A program made the translations under genes and the position numbers. A stretch of DNA of 14,610 bases from Acidobacteriota bacterium. Its GTDB lineage: Bacteria > Acidobacteriota > Terriglobia > Terriglobales > Acidobacteriaceae. Positions 6,677-14,293 of the stretch are shown piece by piece. The stretch lies in the NCBI GenBank assembly GCA_021781255.1, contig JAJXXG010000700.1, positions 1 through 14,610 on the forward strand, in the 5' to 3' direction. The notes beneath the pieces were generated by a model, which was not told where the DNA came from, did no database searches, and worked only from the letters and a program-made list of their open reading frames with translations. Numbering within the stretch: position 1 is the stretch's first letter; each line of letters opens with the position of its first letter.

Positions 6677-7782
6677 TCGAAGCGCAGCGCCTCCACCGCA
6701 CGAATCCGCATGGCGTAGATCGCCGGATAAAGCGCGCCCGCCACGCCGGTGACGAGCGCGAGAAGGATGACGATCAGCAGAACGGCAAGGCGGATGGAGA
6801 CATCAATATAGCCGTCGAGCGCGGGGATGAGCTTGAGTCCGAACAGTGCCACGATGCCGACTGCGAGGCCGCACAGCGCGCCAACAAGGGAGACCAGCGC
6901 GGACTCGCCGAAGATCATGCTCGCGATCTGTGTATTGGAGAAGCCATTCACGCGGAGGATGGCGATCTCGCGAATGCGCGTGAAGACCGACATGATCATG
7001 GTGTTGGCCACTCCCAGACCGCCGAGCAGCAGGCCGCACCCTCCCACAGCCCATGCCGTGGCTTTGAGGATCTTGAATTGCGAATAGGAACGCGTAAACT
7101 CAGCATCCTCAAGACCGATGAGATTGGGGAACTGCTGCTTCACCCTCGCTTTGAATGCGTCGGCGTCTCCGCCGGAACGCAGCTTGATAGTGAGAACGGA
7201 AGAGCCGTCCTTGTGGAAGAAGCGCTGCGCCGAGGCGATCGGCATGAAGACGCCCCCGTCTTCAAATCCGTTGGCGGTCTTGAGCACGCCAATGACGCGA
7301 AAGACGCCGTGGCCGATCGGGACTTCGCTGCCGACGTTCGCATGGAGAAAATCCGCGGCGCGCGCGCCCAGGACCACGTCATCGTCGTGGATGCCGAAGT
7401 CGCTGCGATTGCCCGCAATCCACGAGGCTTTGCGGATGCGCGCATCTTGCGCCGTAACGCCGAAGCAAGTGATGATGGGATGATCTGCGCTGGAGACAAT
7501 GCCGAAGAGAACCGGGTCGGCATGAGCAACGAGAGGCCACTTCGCGATCTGTTCCGCCGCAGTTTGCGAGACTGTGCTGAAGAAGAGGTCTGAGACATTG
7601 CGCTCGAAGACGATGAGCTGGCTGTCGCTCGATAGAATCCCGGAGAACATGCCGATCGCGCCCTGCAGAATGGTGACAACCGTGATCATGGCCGCCACGC
7701 TGAACGCAATGCCGGCGATGCTGATGAAGGTTCGGATGCGATGGCGCTGAAGATTTGTCAGGATCAGGCGCAGGAAGATCAT
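6673..7782 (-). CDS. ABC transporter permease, MacB/FtsX family
   Basis: This 369-residue protein has the MacB layout. TM1 is at about 18-41 (IRTFISIAGIAFSVAAMITV) and is followed by a ~200-residue periplasmic MacB_PCD-like domain. A C-terminal FtsX domain spans about 245-365 with three helices and the conserved stretch NTMIMSVFTRIREIAILRVNGFS. It ends with YPAIYAMRIRAVEALRFE, the usual P-A-x-x-A-x-R-x-x-P/A-x-E-A-L-R ending. I chose the ATG at 7782 because it gives an exact ATGA overlap with the prenyl synthase stop; an in-frame ATG at 7809 would add nine residues. The partner is the ATPase downstream. No membrane-fusion protein or outer-membrane factor gene is present in the window, so the export path is incomplete as seen. 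Confidence 0.9.
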   Translation of the reverse strand: MIFLRLILTNLQRHRIRTFISIAGIAFSVAAMITVVTILQGAIGMFSGILSSDSQLIVFERNVSDLFFSTVSQTAAEQIAKWPLVAHADPVLFGIVSSADHPIITCFGVTAQDARIRKASWIAGNRSDFGIHDDDVVLGARAADFLHANVGSEVPIGHGVFRVIGVLKTANGFEDGGVFMPIASAQRFFHKDGSSVLTIKLRSGGDADAFKARVKQQFPNLIGLEDAEFTRSYSQFKILKATAWAVGGCGLLLGGLGVANTMIMSVFTRIREIAILRVNGFSNTQIASMIFGESALVSLVGALCGLAVGIVALFGLKLIPALDGYIDVSIRLAVLLIVILLALVTGVAGALYPAIYAMRIRAVEALRFE

Positions 7783-8732
7783 GACTCCGCTTTCAGAGTC
7801 ATCTCGCAAGCACTCTCTGTCACGCGGCTCAGCTCATCCTGCAGATCGCTGCGCAGTTTTCCCAGGAACTCGATGCCGGGCCTCGTGCGGAGCAGGCGCT
7901 TCAACGTGTGATCGCCAAGCCGGATGAGGCGGTTCAGGCGCTCCACAGCATTGGGTATGCCGATGGCCGTGGCCATGTTGGGGCGGTCGAGGAGGATATC
8001 TCGCGCCACGGACTTGCCGGTCTCAGCTACGCTTTGTAGCACATCTTTCAGGTCATCGACAATCTGATACCCGAGCCCCCAGCAGGCAGCGATGCGCTCA
8101 AGCTGCCGCACCTCGCGCTCAGGCGCGCCGGCCAGCAGAGCCGGCAGCACAAGCGTAAGGCGGATGAGCGAGACAGTCTTGCCATGCGCGATGCGCTCAG
8201 TGGTCTCGCGCGTGTGCGGCAGCGTGGCATAGTGCAGGTCGAGGCTTTGCCCGTTCAGCAGGCCTTCCACCCCGAGGCGCTTTTCCAGATACTCCATGAC
8301 CTGCGGCTGTGTCGCCGGGGGAGAGCCTGCCAGCGCTTGCCAGATGAGCGCATACGCGCGGTTGATGAGGGCGAGCGCGGAAAGAATTGCGCCCGGCTCG
8401 CTGAACGCTACATGGACACAGGGAGCGCTGCGCCGGTGCGTGGCATCGTCCATGCAGGGCAGGTCGTCAAAGATCAATGAGGCCGTATGAAAGTATTCGA
8501 GTGCAATGGCAAGCCGATTGGCGCGCGCGGGCTCCAAGCCATAAGCCGCAGCCAACTGCAGCACCATGCGCGGGCGAACGAGACTGCCGGGATTCTCCAG
8601 CACATGGCAAAGGGCCGCCTCGAAGTGTGGATCGAGACCGGCCGGCACAGGCAACAAAGCGCGAAAATCTTCCGCCAGTTGCGTAGTATTCAGTTCATCC
8701 AGGCCAAATTCCGCCGGCACATTTAACCTCAT
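7779..8732 (-). CDS. Polyprenyl (E-isoprenyl) diphosphate synthase, IspA/GGPP-synthase-like
   Basis: This 317-residue enzyme would condense isopentenyl diphosphate with allylic diphosphates. The first Asp-rich motif is DDLPCMDD (89-96), followed by RR (100-101). The second is DDLKD (226-230) within GYQIVDDLKDVL, then TGKSVARDI. The substrate-binding HGKTVSLIRL block (183-192) is also present. The N-terminal GKxxRP motif is altered to GSLVRP, with the lysine missing. The bulky F87 just before the first motif may influence chain length, but product length (C15, C20 or longer) cannot be read with confidence. The start at 8732 (MRLNVPAEFG) matches the family length; the ATG at 8852 would add 40 atypical residues. 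No clear Shine-Dalgarno sequence precedes 8732. It is the first gene of the operon and could supply the prenyl chain used by the downstream proteins (inference). Confidence 0.88.
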   Translation of the reverse strand: MRLNVPAEFGLDELNTTQLAEDFRALLPVPAGLDPHFEAALCHVLENPGSLVRPRMVLQLAAAYGLEPARANRLAIALEYFHTASLIFDDLPCMDDATHRRSAPCVHVAFSEPGAILSALALINRAYALIWQALAGSPPATQPQVMEYLEKRLGVEGLLNGQSLDLHYATLPHTRETTERIAHGKTVSLIRLTLVLPALLAGAPEREVRQLERIAACWGLGYQIVDDLKDVLQSVAETGKSVARDILLDRPNMATAIGIPNAVERLNRLIRLGDHTLKRLLRTRPGIEFLGKLRSDLQDELSRVTESACEMTLKAES

Positions 8733-9003
8733 GATGGGGTGATGAATTTCAAAAGGCCTCTCGCGCAGGGAATCCTGCTGCGAGGTCAACGAGATACCAA
8801 CCAGCAACACGCACCCTTTTAGACGCAGCTCAAGCGCGACGGGAGACAGCAACAGGGCTGAAAACGGATGACAATTTGTTCATTCTTTCGAAATCAGGCG
8901 CGCCGGAAGGACTCCGCAGCAGGGCATGAAGTTACCGGTGCAACACGAGGTTGGATCGGCATCGGCTCGTTCATGACGACAACTTAATCTAGCCTGCGAA
9001 TGC

Positions 9004-9034
9004 CTTGGATCGCGCCAGAAATGTCTGGTCCAAG
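9004..9034. promoter_or_regulatory. Interrupted inverted repeat upstream of the response regulator
   Basis: CTTGGA (9004-9009) and CCAGA (9015-9019) pair with TCTGG (9024-9028) and TCCAAG (9029-9034). The result is an 11-bp stem with a 5-nt one-sided bulge (TCGCG) and an AATG loop. It could be an mRNA leader hairpin or a DNA operator. Confidence 0.45.
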
Positions 9035-9040
9035 CAGCGC

Positions 9041-9060
9041 CTGCCTGCACCTGCCTGCAT
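9041..9060 (+). promoter_or_regulatory. Tandem decamer CTGCCTGCAC/CTGCCTGCAT, possible response-regulator site
   Basis: Two copies of CTGCCTGCA sit exactly 10 bp apart, 16 bp before the response-regulator start. OmpR/PhoB-family regulators typically bind direct repeats with 10-11-bp spacing, so this could be an autoregulatory site. Binding is an inference from spacing alone. Confidence 0.4.
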
Positions 9061-9076
9061 CGACTAATATCCTTTC

Positions 9077-9754
9077 ATGCGGCTTCTTCTGGTGGAAGAT
9101 GAACTCGATATTCAGACGTTCCTGCGGAATTCTCTGGAAGAAGCGGGTTACGGCGTGGATGTGGCGGGCAACGCTGCGCAGGCAGAGGATATGGCTACGC
9201 AGTCGGCGCACGACATTCTAATTGTGGACCTTGGGCTGCCGGACAGGGACGGCATCAGCCTGATTCTGCGGCTGCGTGAGATGGGAATTTCCGCGCCTGT
9301 GCTGATCCTTTCCGCACGGCGCTCGGTGGATGATCGGGTGCGCGGGCTGGAGCAGGGCGGCGACGACTACCTGACGAAGCCCTTTGCCCTGGCGGAACTG
9401 CTGGCGCGGCTGCGCAATCTGCTGAAGCGCAACAGCCCGGCAGCCGGCGAGGCAACACGGCTGCGGGTGCAGGATCTTGAGTTGGACCTGCTGCGACGCG
9501 AAGCGACGCGCGGCGGACTCGTGCTGCAATTGACGCCGCAGGAGTTTGTGCTGCTGGAGTATCTGTGCAGAAACGCGGGGCGCGTGGTCACACGCTCCAT
9601 GATTCTGGACAAGGTGTGGGGTATGCGCATTCAGCCGGATACAAACGTCGTGGACGTGCATATTTACAGGCTGCGCGGCAAGGTGGATGGGAAAGGGCAG
9701 CAGCCGCTGATCCGCACGCTGCGAGGTGTGGGCTATGTCCTCAAAGACCGTTAA
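9077..9754 (+). CDS. OmpR/PhoB-family response regulator
   Basis: This 225-residue protein has an N-terminal receiver domain (1-115) with acidic pocket E7-D8, phospho-acceptor D51 in ILIVDLGLPDRDG, S79 in LILSARRS and K101 in DDYLTKPFALAELLAR. A winged-helix DNA-binding domain (about 127-223) carries LTPQEFVLLEYLCRNAGRVVTR, the NVVDVHIYRLRGKVD recognition region and the C-terminal RTLRGVGYVL hairpin. It acts in the cytoplasm as a transcription factor activated by its cognate kinase, which overlaps its 3' end. The GLPDRDG and VTRSMILDKVWG patterns recall the CusR/CopR/QseB branch, but the signal cannot be assigned. No clear Shine-Dalgarno sequence precedes the ATG. It is divergent from the seven-gene operon and is a candidate regulator of it. 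Confidence 0.93.
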   Translation: MRLLLVEDELDIQTFLRNSLEEAGYGVDVAGNAAQAEDMATQSAHDILIVDLGLPDRDGISLILRLREMGISAPVLILSARRSVDDRVRGLEQGGDDYLTKPFALAELLARLRNLLKRNSPAAGEATRLRVQDLELDLLRREATRGGLVLQLTPQEFVLLEYLCRNAGRVVTRSMILDKVWGMRIQPDTNVVDVHIYRLRGKVDGKGQQPLIRTLRGVGYVLKDR

Positions 9755-11219
9755 TCCGGTGATGCATTCGGCGGCATGGCGTATCTCGCTGTGGGCGACG
9801 CTGGCCTTTGCCTGCGGCACCATGCTGGTCTTTATTTTTCTCCATCGTTTCGTCTCCAGCGACATCCGGCAGCGCACGAATGCATGGCTGGCAGGCGAAG
9901 TGGAGGTACTGGGCGATGTAGCCGAGCACACGCCGAAGGATGCTCTCTACGACAGGGTGGTAAGCGAAGTGGCGGAGCTGGCGGGCAAGGAAGTGCCCAA
10001 CCGGCTGCGCTCCGAAGGCCACACAAACGATCTTGTCTTTTTTCTGCAAACCGCCGGAGATGGGGCCCAGACGCTGTGGGTGGGCGCCGGAAGCGGAGAA
10101 CCTTACCTGAACGCGATCCGGAAGCAGCCATTTCCGCCGGATGAACCGCAAGACGTGCGCGTAGCCGGCTCGGCGATTCCTTTTCGCGTGGTGGCATTGC
10201 AGATTGACGATGGCAGCCGGATCTACCTGGGTCTCTCTGAGCGCGACGAGCTGCGTGTGCTGCGCAACCTGCGTTTCCGCTTCATCATGCTGTGGTTGCT
10301 GCTGGTGCTGCTGGGCTTTGCCATTGTCTTCTACACCGCGCGCCGCATGTTGAGCCACGTCCGCGATATTACGGAGGCCGCATCGCGCATCGGCCACTCC
10401 GACCTGAATGCGCGCGTGCCCATGAGCGCCCGGAATGATGAGGTGGCGCACCTGGCGCGTACGCTGAACCGCATGTTGGATCGTATTGAAAGCTCGATGC
10501 ACCAGTTGCACACCATTACCGATGCGCTCGCGCACGACCTGCGCAGTCCGATGACTGCGATTCGCGGCAAGCTTGAGATGTCTCTCTCTGCCGCAAGACA
10601 CGGCGAACAGGCCGAACCGATCGTCGCAGCCATTGAGGAACTGGACCGGCTGACGGAGTTCCTCAATACTTCGCTCGACGTGGCCGAGGGCAAGGCGGAT
10701 GCGCTGCGCCTATCGCGGAGCGAGATTGACCTGGATGAGTTGCTCCACGTGATGGTGGATCTCTATGAGCCTTCGATGAGCGAGAAGAATATGCATGTGA
10801 CGCTGCAAAGCCAGGGGCCGGTCAGGATTCAGGCCGATGCGGCACTGATGCACCGTATGATCTCAAACCTTTTTGATAATGAGTTGAAGCATGTGCCGTC
10901 CGGATGCTCGATCCGTTTGAGCCTTACCGTCGAAGAAGACGCGGCAAAGCTGACGGTAGAGGATGACGGGCCGGGTTTTGCGCCGGAGGTTCTGCCGCAT
11001 CTGTTTGAACAGCGGGTGAAGGGCAGACAATCCAGCGGGCACGGGCTGGGGCTGGCCTTTGTCGAGGCTGTGGCCCGGGCACACCGAGGAGGCGTTGTTG
11101 CATCGAATCATGAAGGCGGGGGCGCGCGGCTTACGTTGACCCTTCCGCTTGGCCGGGTGATCGATTCATCTCTTCCAATCGAGATGACTGTCTCGGGCGC
11201 CGGGCCGAACCATCGGTGA
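9735..11219 (+). CDS. Membrane sensor histidine kinase (HAMP, HisKA, HATPase_c)
   Basis: This 494-residue kinase has TM1 (about 17-38), a ~145-residue periplasmic sensor region, TM2 (about 182-201) and a HAMP linker (about 202-255, ending DEVAHLARTLNRMLDRIE). The HisKA helix carries H267 in LAHDLRSPMTAIRG. The ATPase domain has N-box NLFDNELKH (378-386), G1 VEDDGPGF (408-415) and G2 SGHGLGLAFVEAV (434-446). N-box and G-box residues look intact, so it should be active. The periplasmic domain has no obvious metal-binding cluster. I chose the ATG at 9735 because GAGG lies seven bases upstream; it overlaps the regulator gene by 20 bp. In-frame ATGs at 9726 and 9762 are alternatives. It would phosphorylate the upstream response regulator. 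Confidence 0.92.
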   Translation: MSSKTVNPVMHSAAWRISLWATLAFACGTMLVFIFLHRFVSSDIRQRTNAWLAGEVEVLGDVAEHTPKDALYDRVVSEVAELAGKEVPNRLRSEGHTNDLVFFLQTAGDGAQTLWVGAGSGEPYLNAIRKQPFPPDEPQDVRVAGSAIPFRVVALQIDDGSRIYLGLSERDELRVLRNLRFRFIMLWLLLVLLGFAIVFYTARRMLSHVRDITEAASRIGHSDLNARVPMSARNDEVAHLARTLNRMLDRIESSMHQLHTITDALAHDLRSPMTAIRGKLEMSLSAARHGEQAEPIVAAIEELDRLTEFLNTSLDVAEGKADALRLSRSEIDLDELLHVMVDLYEPSMSEKNMHVTLQSQGPVRIQADAALMHRMISNLFDNELKHVPSGCSIRLSLTVEEDAAKLTVEDDGPGFAPEVLPHLFEQRVKGRQSSGHGLGLAFVEAVARAHRGGVVASNHEGGGARLTLTLPLGRVIDSSLPIEMTVSGAGPNHR

Positions 11220-11276
11220 CAAACCAAACGGCCATATTGGATTGAATTGCAACTGGGCAAGCAAGCAGCAGGGTTT

Positions 11277-11289
11277 GTGTGCAGCACAC
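11277..11289. promoter_or_regulatory. 13-bp perfect palindrome (GTGTGC-A-GCACAC) before pgl
   Basis: The two 6-bp arms are perfect reverse complements around a single base, too close to form an RNA hairpin loop. It lies just ahead of the GGAGG ribosome site of pgl, in the 90-bp gap after the kinase gene. A DNA operator is possible; chance cannot be excluded. Confidence 0.3.
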
Positions 11290-11309
11290 CCCCGGAGGGA
11301 AAGATCTCG

Positions 11310-12107
11310 ATGGGAAGTAGACTCAAAGTCACGTATTGCATTGAGCCGGACGCCGCGTCGCTGGCGCGGCGTGCCGTAGAGCATCTGGTTGCGCAGGCTA
11401 AGGCGGCCATTGCCGCGCGCGGCCGTGCGCGGATCGCGATCAGCGGCGGCTCCACGCCCAAGGCGGCCTTTCAGCTGCTGGCGGACCCCAAGCAGATCTG
11501 GCGTCACGCCATGCCGTGGGACAAACTTGATATTTACTGGGTCGACGAGCGCTGCGTTCCTCCCGACCATCCCGACAGCAACTACTGCATGACCCGTGAG
11601 ACTCTGCTGAACTATGTGCCGCTCAAGGCTGAGCAGATCCATCGCATGGAAGGCGAACTCGATCCGCAGGTGGCCTCTTCGCGCTACGAGTCCATGCTGC
11701 GGGATACGTTTCGGCTGGAAGGCGCGGAGAGCCCGCGCTTCGACGTGATTGCGCTGGGCATGGGCGGCGATGGCCACACCGCATCCTTGTTTCCCTACTC
11801 GGCGGCCGTGCATGAGATGGGGCGGTTGGTGACCGCCAACCACGTTGAAAACAAAGATGCCTGGCGGATTACCCTGACATGGCCGGTGATCAACCACGCG
11901 GACTCAGTCTTCTTCCTGATTGGCGGAGCGGACAAGGCGGCCCGGATTCACGAGGTCTTTATGGGGCCGCGCGATCCGGAGCGCCTTCCCAGTCAACTGA
12001 TTTGGCCCTCAGGCGGTATACTCACACTGATTCTGGATAAGGCCGCTGCTGCGCTTCTGCCCGCAACCGATGGGGAAGGCTGCGGGGTTCTGGAGATGGA
12101 ACGATGA
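11310..12107 (+). CDS. pgl: 6-phosphogluconolactonase
   Basis: This 265-residue enzyme of the DevB/SOL family hydrolyses 6-phosphogluconolactone to 6-phosphogluconate in the oxidative pentose-phosphate and Entner-Doudoroff routes. Family motifs are [11 protein letters not shown] (44-54), [18 protein letters not shown] (75-92) and the signature [18 protein letters not shown] (145-162), in which H156 corresponds to the catalytic histidine region. [12 protein letters not shown] and GGADKA follow near the C-terminus. The start at 11310 has GGAGG 11 bases upstream. The longer in-frame ATG at 11247 would add a 21-residue extension without family similarity. Its stop overlaps the glk start by four bases (ATGA), so the two genes form a glucose-phosphorylation and lactone-hydrolysis operon. 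Confidence 0.95.
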   Translation: MGSRLKVTYCIEPDAASLARRAVEHLVAQAKAAIAARGRARIAISGGSTPKAAFQLLADPKQIWRHAMPWDKLDIYWVDERCVPPDHPDSNYCMTRETLLNYVPLKAEQIHRMEGELDPQVASSRYESMLRDTFRLEGAESPRFDVIALGMGGDGHTASLFPYSAAVHEMGRLVTANHVENKDAWRITLTWPVINHADSVFFLIGGADKAARIHEVFMGPRDPERLPSQLIWPSGGILTLILDKAAAALLPATDGEGCGVLEMER

Positions 12108-13123
12108 TTCTGGCAGGGGACGTGGGCGGCACCAAGGTCTATCTGGCGCTGTATGACTTTGTCGATGGGAAGCTTAAATACACCCGCGAAGAGCGCTATC
12201 CGGCCAAGAACTACACCGGGCTGGAAGAGATCGTTAAAGAGTTCCTGAGCGCGGACAAAGTGACGGCGGCGTGTTTTGGCGTGCCCGGCCCGGTACGCGA
12301 CGGCCGCCTGCGCCTGACCAACCTGCCCTGGACGCTGGACAACCGCGAACTCTCAGCCAACCTCGGCATCCAGCATGTCTTTCTTATCAATGACTTGGAG
12401 GCCAACGGCTACGGCATTGCCGAGCTGTCGCCAGACCAGATCTACACGCTGAGCGAGGGCGACCCTGGCCAGATTGGCAACCGCGCACTGGTCGCCGCCG
12501 GCACAGGCCTGGGCGAGTGTTTCCTGGCCTGGAACGGGCACCACCACCTGCCGTTTCCCTCCGAAGGCGGCCACTCCGACTACGCACCGCGCAATGAGGA
12601 CGAGATCGACCTGCTGCGCTTCCTCAAGCAGAAGTACAACGGGCGCATCAGCTTTGAGCGTGTCGTCAGCGGCATGGGCCTGACCAATATCTATGAGTTT
12701 CTGCGCGAGGTGCGGGGGCTGGATGAACCGAACTGGCTGGCCGCGCGCATCGCCTCTGAAGACCCCAACGCTGTCATCACGGAAGTGGCGCTGGCCGCCA
12801 AAAGCGAAATCTGCGAGAAGGCGCTGGACATGTTCGTCTCCGCCTATGGGGCGGAGGCAGGCAACCTGGCGCTGAAGATTCTGTCTGTCGGCGGCCTTTA
12901 CGTGGGCGGCGGTATCGCGCCGCGCATCCTGGAGAGGCTGAAGGATGGCCTCTTCATGAAGGCCTTTACCGACAAAGGCCGCCTGAGCCAGCTACTGGTC
13001 AACATGCCGGTACGCATCATTCTGGAAAGCCGCGCCGCGCTGATGGGCGCGGCGGCCTACGCAGAAGCACGCGCTGCGGAGATCAGCGGCGTCTCCGCAA
13101 GGGCCGCGTCCATGAGCCACTAG
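12104..13123 (+). CDS. glk: Glucokinase (Glk family, proteobacterial type)
   Basis: This 339-residue cytoplasmic enzyme would phosphorylate glucose with ATP. Landmarks are the N-terminal phosphate-binding loop GDVGGTK (5-11), GVPGPV (59-64) and LTNLPW. The catalytic block is LINDLEANGYG (94-104) with D97 as the likely base. AAGTGLGE (131-138), EGGHSDYAPR (154-163, with E154 and H157 as sugar contacts) and the C-terminal VGGLYVGGGIAPR adenosine motif follow. The E-G-G-H-x-D-Y-A-P-R signature places it in the Glk (PF02685-type) family rather than ROK kinases. The start is fixed by the 4-bp overlap with pgl. No strong terminator is visible in the 38 bp before the convergent neighbour's stop. Confidence 0.95.
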   Translation: MILAGDVGGTKVYLALYDFVDGKLKYTREERYPAKNYTGLEEIVKEFLSADKVTAACFGVPGPVRDGRLRLTNLPWTLDNRELSANLGIQHVFLINDLEANGYGIAELSPDQIYTLSEGDPGQIGNRALVAAGTGLGECFLAWNGHHHLPFPSEGGHSDYAPRNEDEIDLLRFLKQKYNGRISFERVVSGMGLTNIYEFLREVRGLDEPNWLAARIASEDPNAVITEVALAAKSEICEKALDMFVSAYGAEAGNLALKILSVGGLYVGGGIAPRILERLKDGLFMKAFTDKGRLSQLLVNMPVRIILESRAALMGAAAYAEARAAEISGVSARAASMSH

Positions 13124-13161
13124 GCGCCAAGCAGACACATCTCTCGTGGGTTTAGCCTGTC

Positions 13162-14223
13162 TTAGCGAGGCGTGACAAAGATCACGTGGATGTTTGCACT
13201 GACTTCAACCAGATGGCCATGCAAAAGATACGGCCGATACTGCCACTGAGTCACCGCATCCAGCGCAGCCTTGGTCAACACAGAGCCCGGAGAGATGACC
13301 ACCTCTGGATCATAAATTTTCCCGTCTGTACCGATCCTGGCGTGAATGAGTACGGTACCCTGCAGTTTCTCAAGCACTGCTATTGGCGGGTATTCCGGCG
13401 GCACTTTTTTGATGAGCGCACCTTCTGCTACTCCGGAAGAAAGCGAAACATTCGGTGTAGGAATCTCCGTGGCATCGACAGGCGGCTTGAGTGCAGCATT
13501 TGCAGGGTCGAACGACGTGACAGAGTCCACCGTCACAGAAAAGACCGTTCGGTCCTCCGCCATGACCCGTACTTCCATCGGCAGGTTGCGTTCCTGCATC
13601 TGTTCAATGCGACTGTATACAGTCGTGAAGATCCGTTCGCTGTAGGAAAATCGCAGCACCGGAGCCTTGGGATCAAAACAATACGCTGGAAATGACCCCA
13701 GTACAGTGGAACTACCCTCCTGCGCCGCTGCTTTTTCGGGTACGAGCATGACACAGTGAAATTGAATACCGCCTGCCTTCGCCATTTTGCTCTGCAATAC
13801 CATCTGAGGACTGTCCAGCACAGCGGGTGCCGGCAAAGGCCGCAGAATCCTCGAGATGGGGTCCCGCTCGAAGTAATGGAGCGCCTCCCCACTGGCTTGG
13901 TAGAAATGCTTGCCGTCCGCTGTACTCCACTCCGACCGGCTGGCGCTGGGGCGGGTCCAGGTGCGGCGATGAACTTTTGGACTGGCCCACCAGTATTCGA
14001 ATGTGCCTGTTTCTCCCGGCTTTCCCAATGCGTCATAAAGCTGATAATGCGCCTTCATGTGCCAGGGCTTGAGCGCAGGGTCATTGAAGTCATAGAGCGG
14101 GGCTGCGGCTTTGAAGATCGCGCGCGGGTCCGTCGGTAGCCCCTGGGATTGACTTCCAGAAGTCTGTCCGGCTGCAGAGAACGCAGCGAGTAGCAACGAT
14201 GCGGCAGCAATCATTTTAAACAT
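13162..14223 (-). CDS. Exported protein with C-terminal TonB domain
   Basis: This 353-residue protein has a signal-type N-terminus (MFKMIAAASLLLAAFSAAGQ) and a ~240-residue periplasmic region that I do not recognise (residues 30-260). That region contains WHMKAHYQLYDALGKPGETGTFEYWW and a Cys pair at 157 and 182. A TonB C-terminal domain spans about 270-350 (KKVPPEYPPIAVLEKLQGTVLIHARIGTDGKI...ALDAVTQWQYRPYLLHG). The YP..A....QGTV pattern and the WQYRP motif are diagnostic. There is no membrane anchor beyond the signal peptide and no Pro-Glu/Pro-Lys spanning segment, so it is unlikely to act as a classical inner-membrane TonB. Soluble TonB-CTD proteins of this kind appear to be common in Acidobacteria. 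ATGs at 14244 and 14214 are alternative starts; none has a well-spaced Shine-Dalgarno sequence. Confidence 0.82.
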   Translation of the reverse strand: MFKMIAAASLLLAAFSAAGQTSGSQSQGLPTDPRAIFKAAAPLYDFNDPALKPWHMKAHYQLYDALGKPGETGTFEYWWASPKVHRRTWTRPSASRSEWSTADGKHFYQASGEALHYFERDPISRILRPLPAPAVLDSPQMVLQSKMAKAGGIQFHCVMLVPEKAAAQEGSSTVLGSFPAYCFDPKAPVLRFSYSERIFTTVYSRIEQMQERNLPMEVRVMAEDRTVFSVTVDSVTSFDPANAALKPPVDATEIPTPNVSLSSGVAEGALIKKVPPEYPPIAVLEKLQGTVLIHARIGTDGKIYDPEVVISPGSVLTKAALDAVTQWQYRPYLLHGHLVEVSANIHVIFVTPR

Positions 14224-14261
14224 CGCCGCATTGTAGTGAAGCATCCCTCAGATTGTCATGG

Positions 14262-14289
14262 GGTAGGAAGGACCGCTTGAAGTCCTACC
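14262..14289. other. Short stem-loop upstream of the TonB-domain gene
   Basis: GGTAGGA (14262-14268) and TCCTACC (14283-14289) pair into a 7-bp stem with a 14-nt loop. It lies between the TonB-CTD gene start and the small reading frame at 14294-14386. It lacks a U-run, so a terminator role is doubtful. It could be an operator or part of a leader. Confidence 0.3.
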
Positions 14290-14293
14290 TTCT

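Larger units (their letters stand above)
8733..9076. promoter_or_regulatory. Divergent intergenic region between the seven-gene operon and the two-component system
   Basis: These 344 bp contain no convincing gene and must hold the promoters for both directions. For the minus-strand operon, TTGTCA (plus positions 8869-8874) is a possible -35 box, but no good -10 box follows at 17 bp. For the response regulator, TAATAT (9064-9069) is -10-like but lies only seven bases from the ATG, so it would give a nearly leaderless mRNA. Two structured motifs next to the regulator are listed separately. Promoter positions are guesses. Confidence 0.5.

Noticed and set aside
11166..11897. 243-codon minus-strand frame opposite pgl
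   Set aside because: It lies within a gene that carries the full 6-phosphogluconolactonase signatures and shows no family match of its own.
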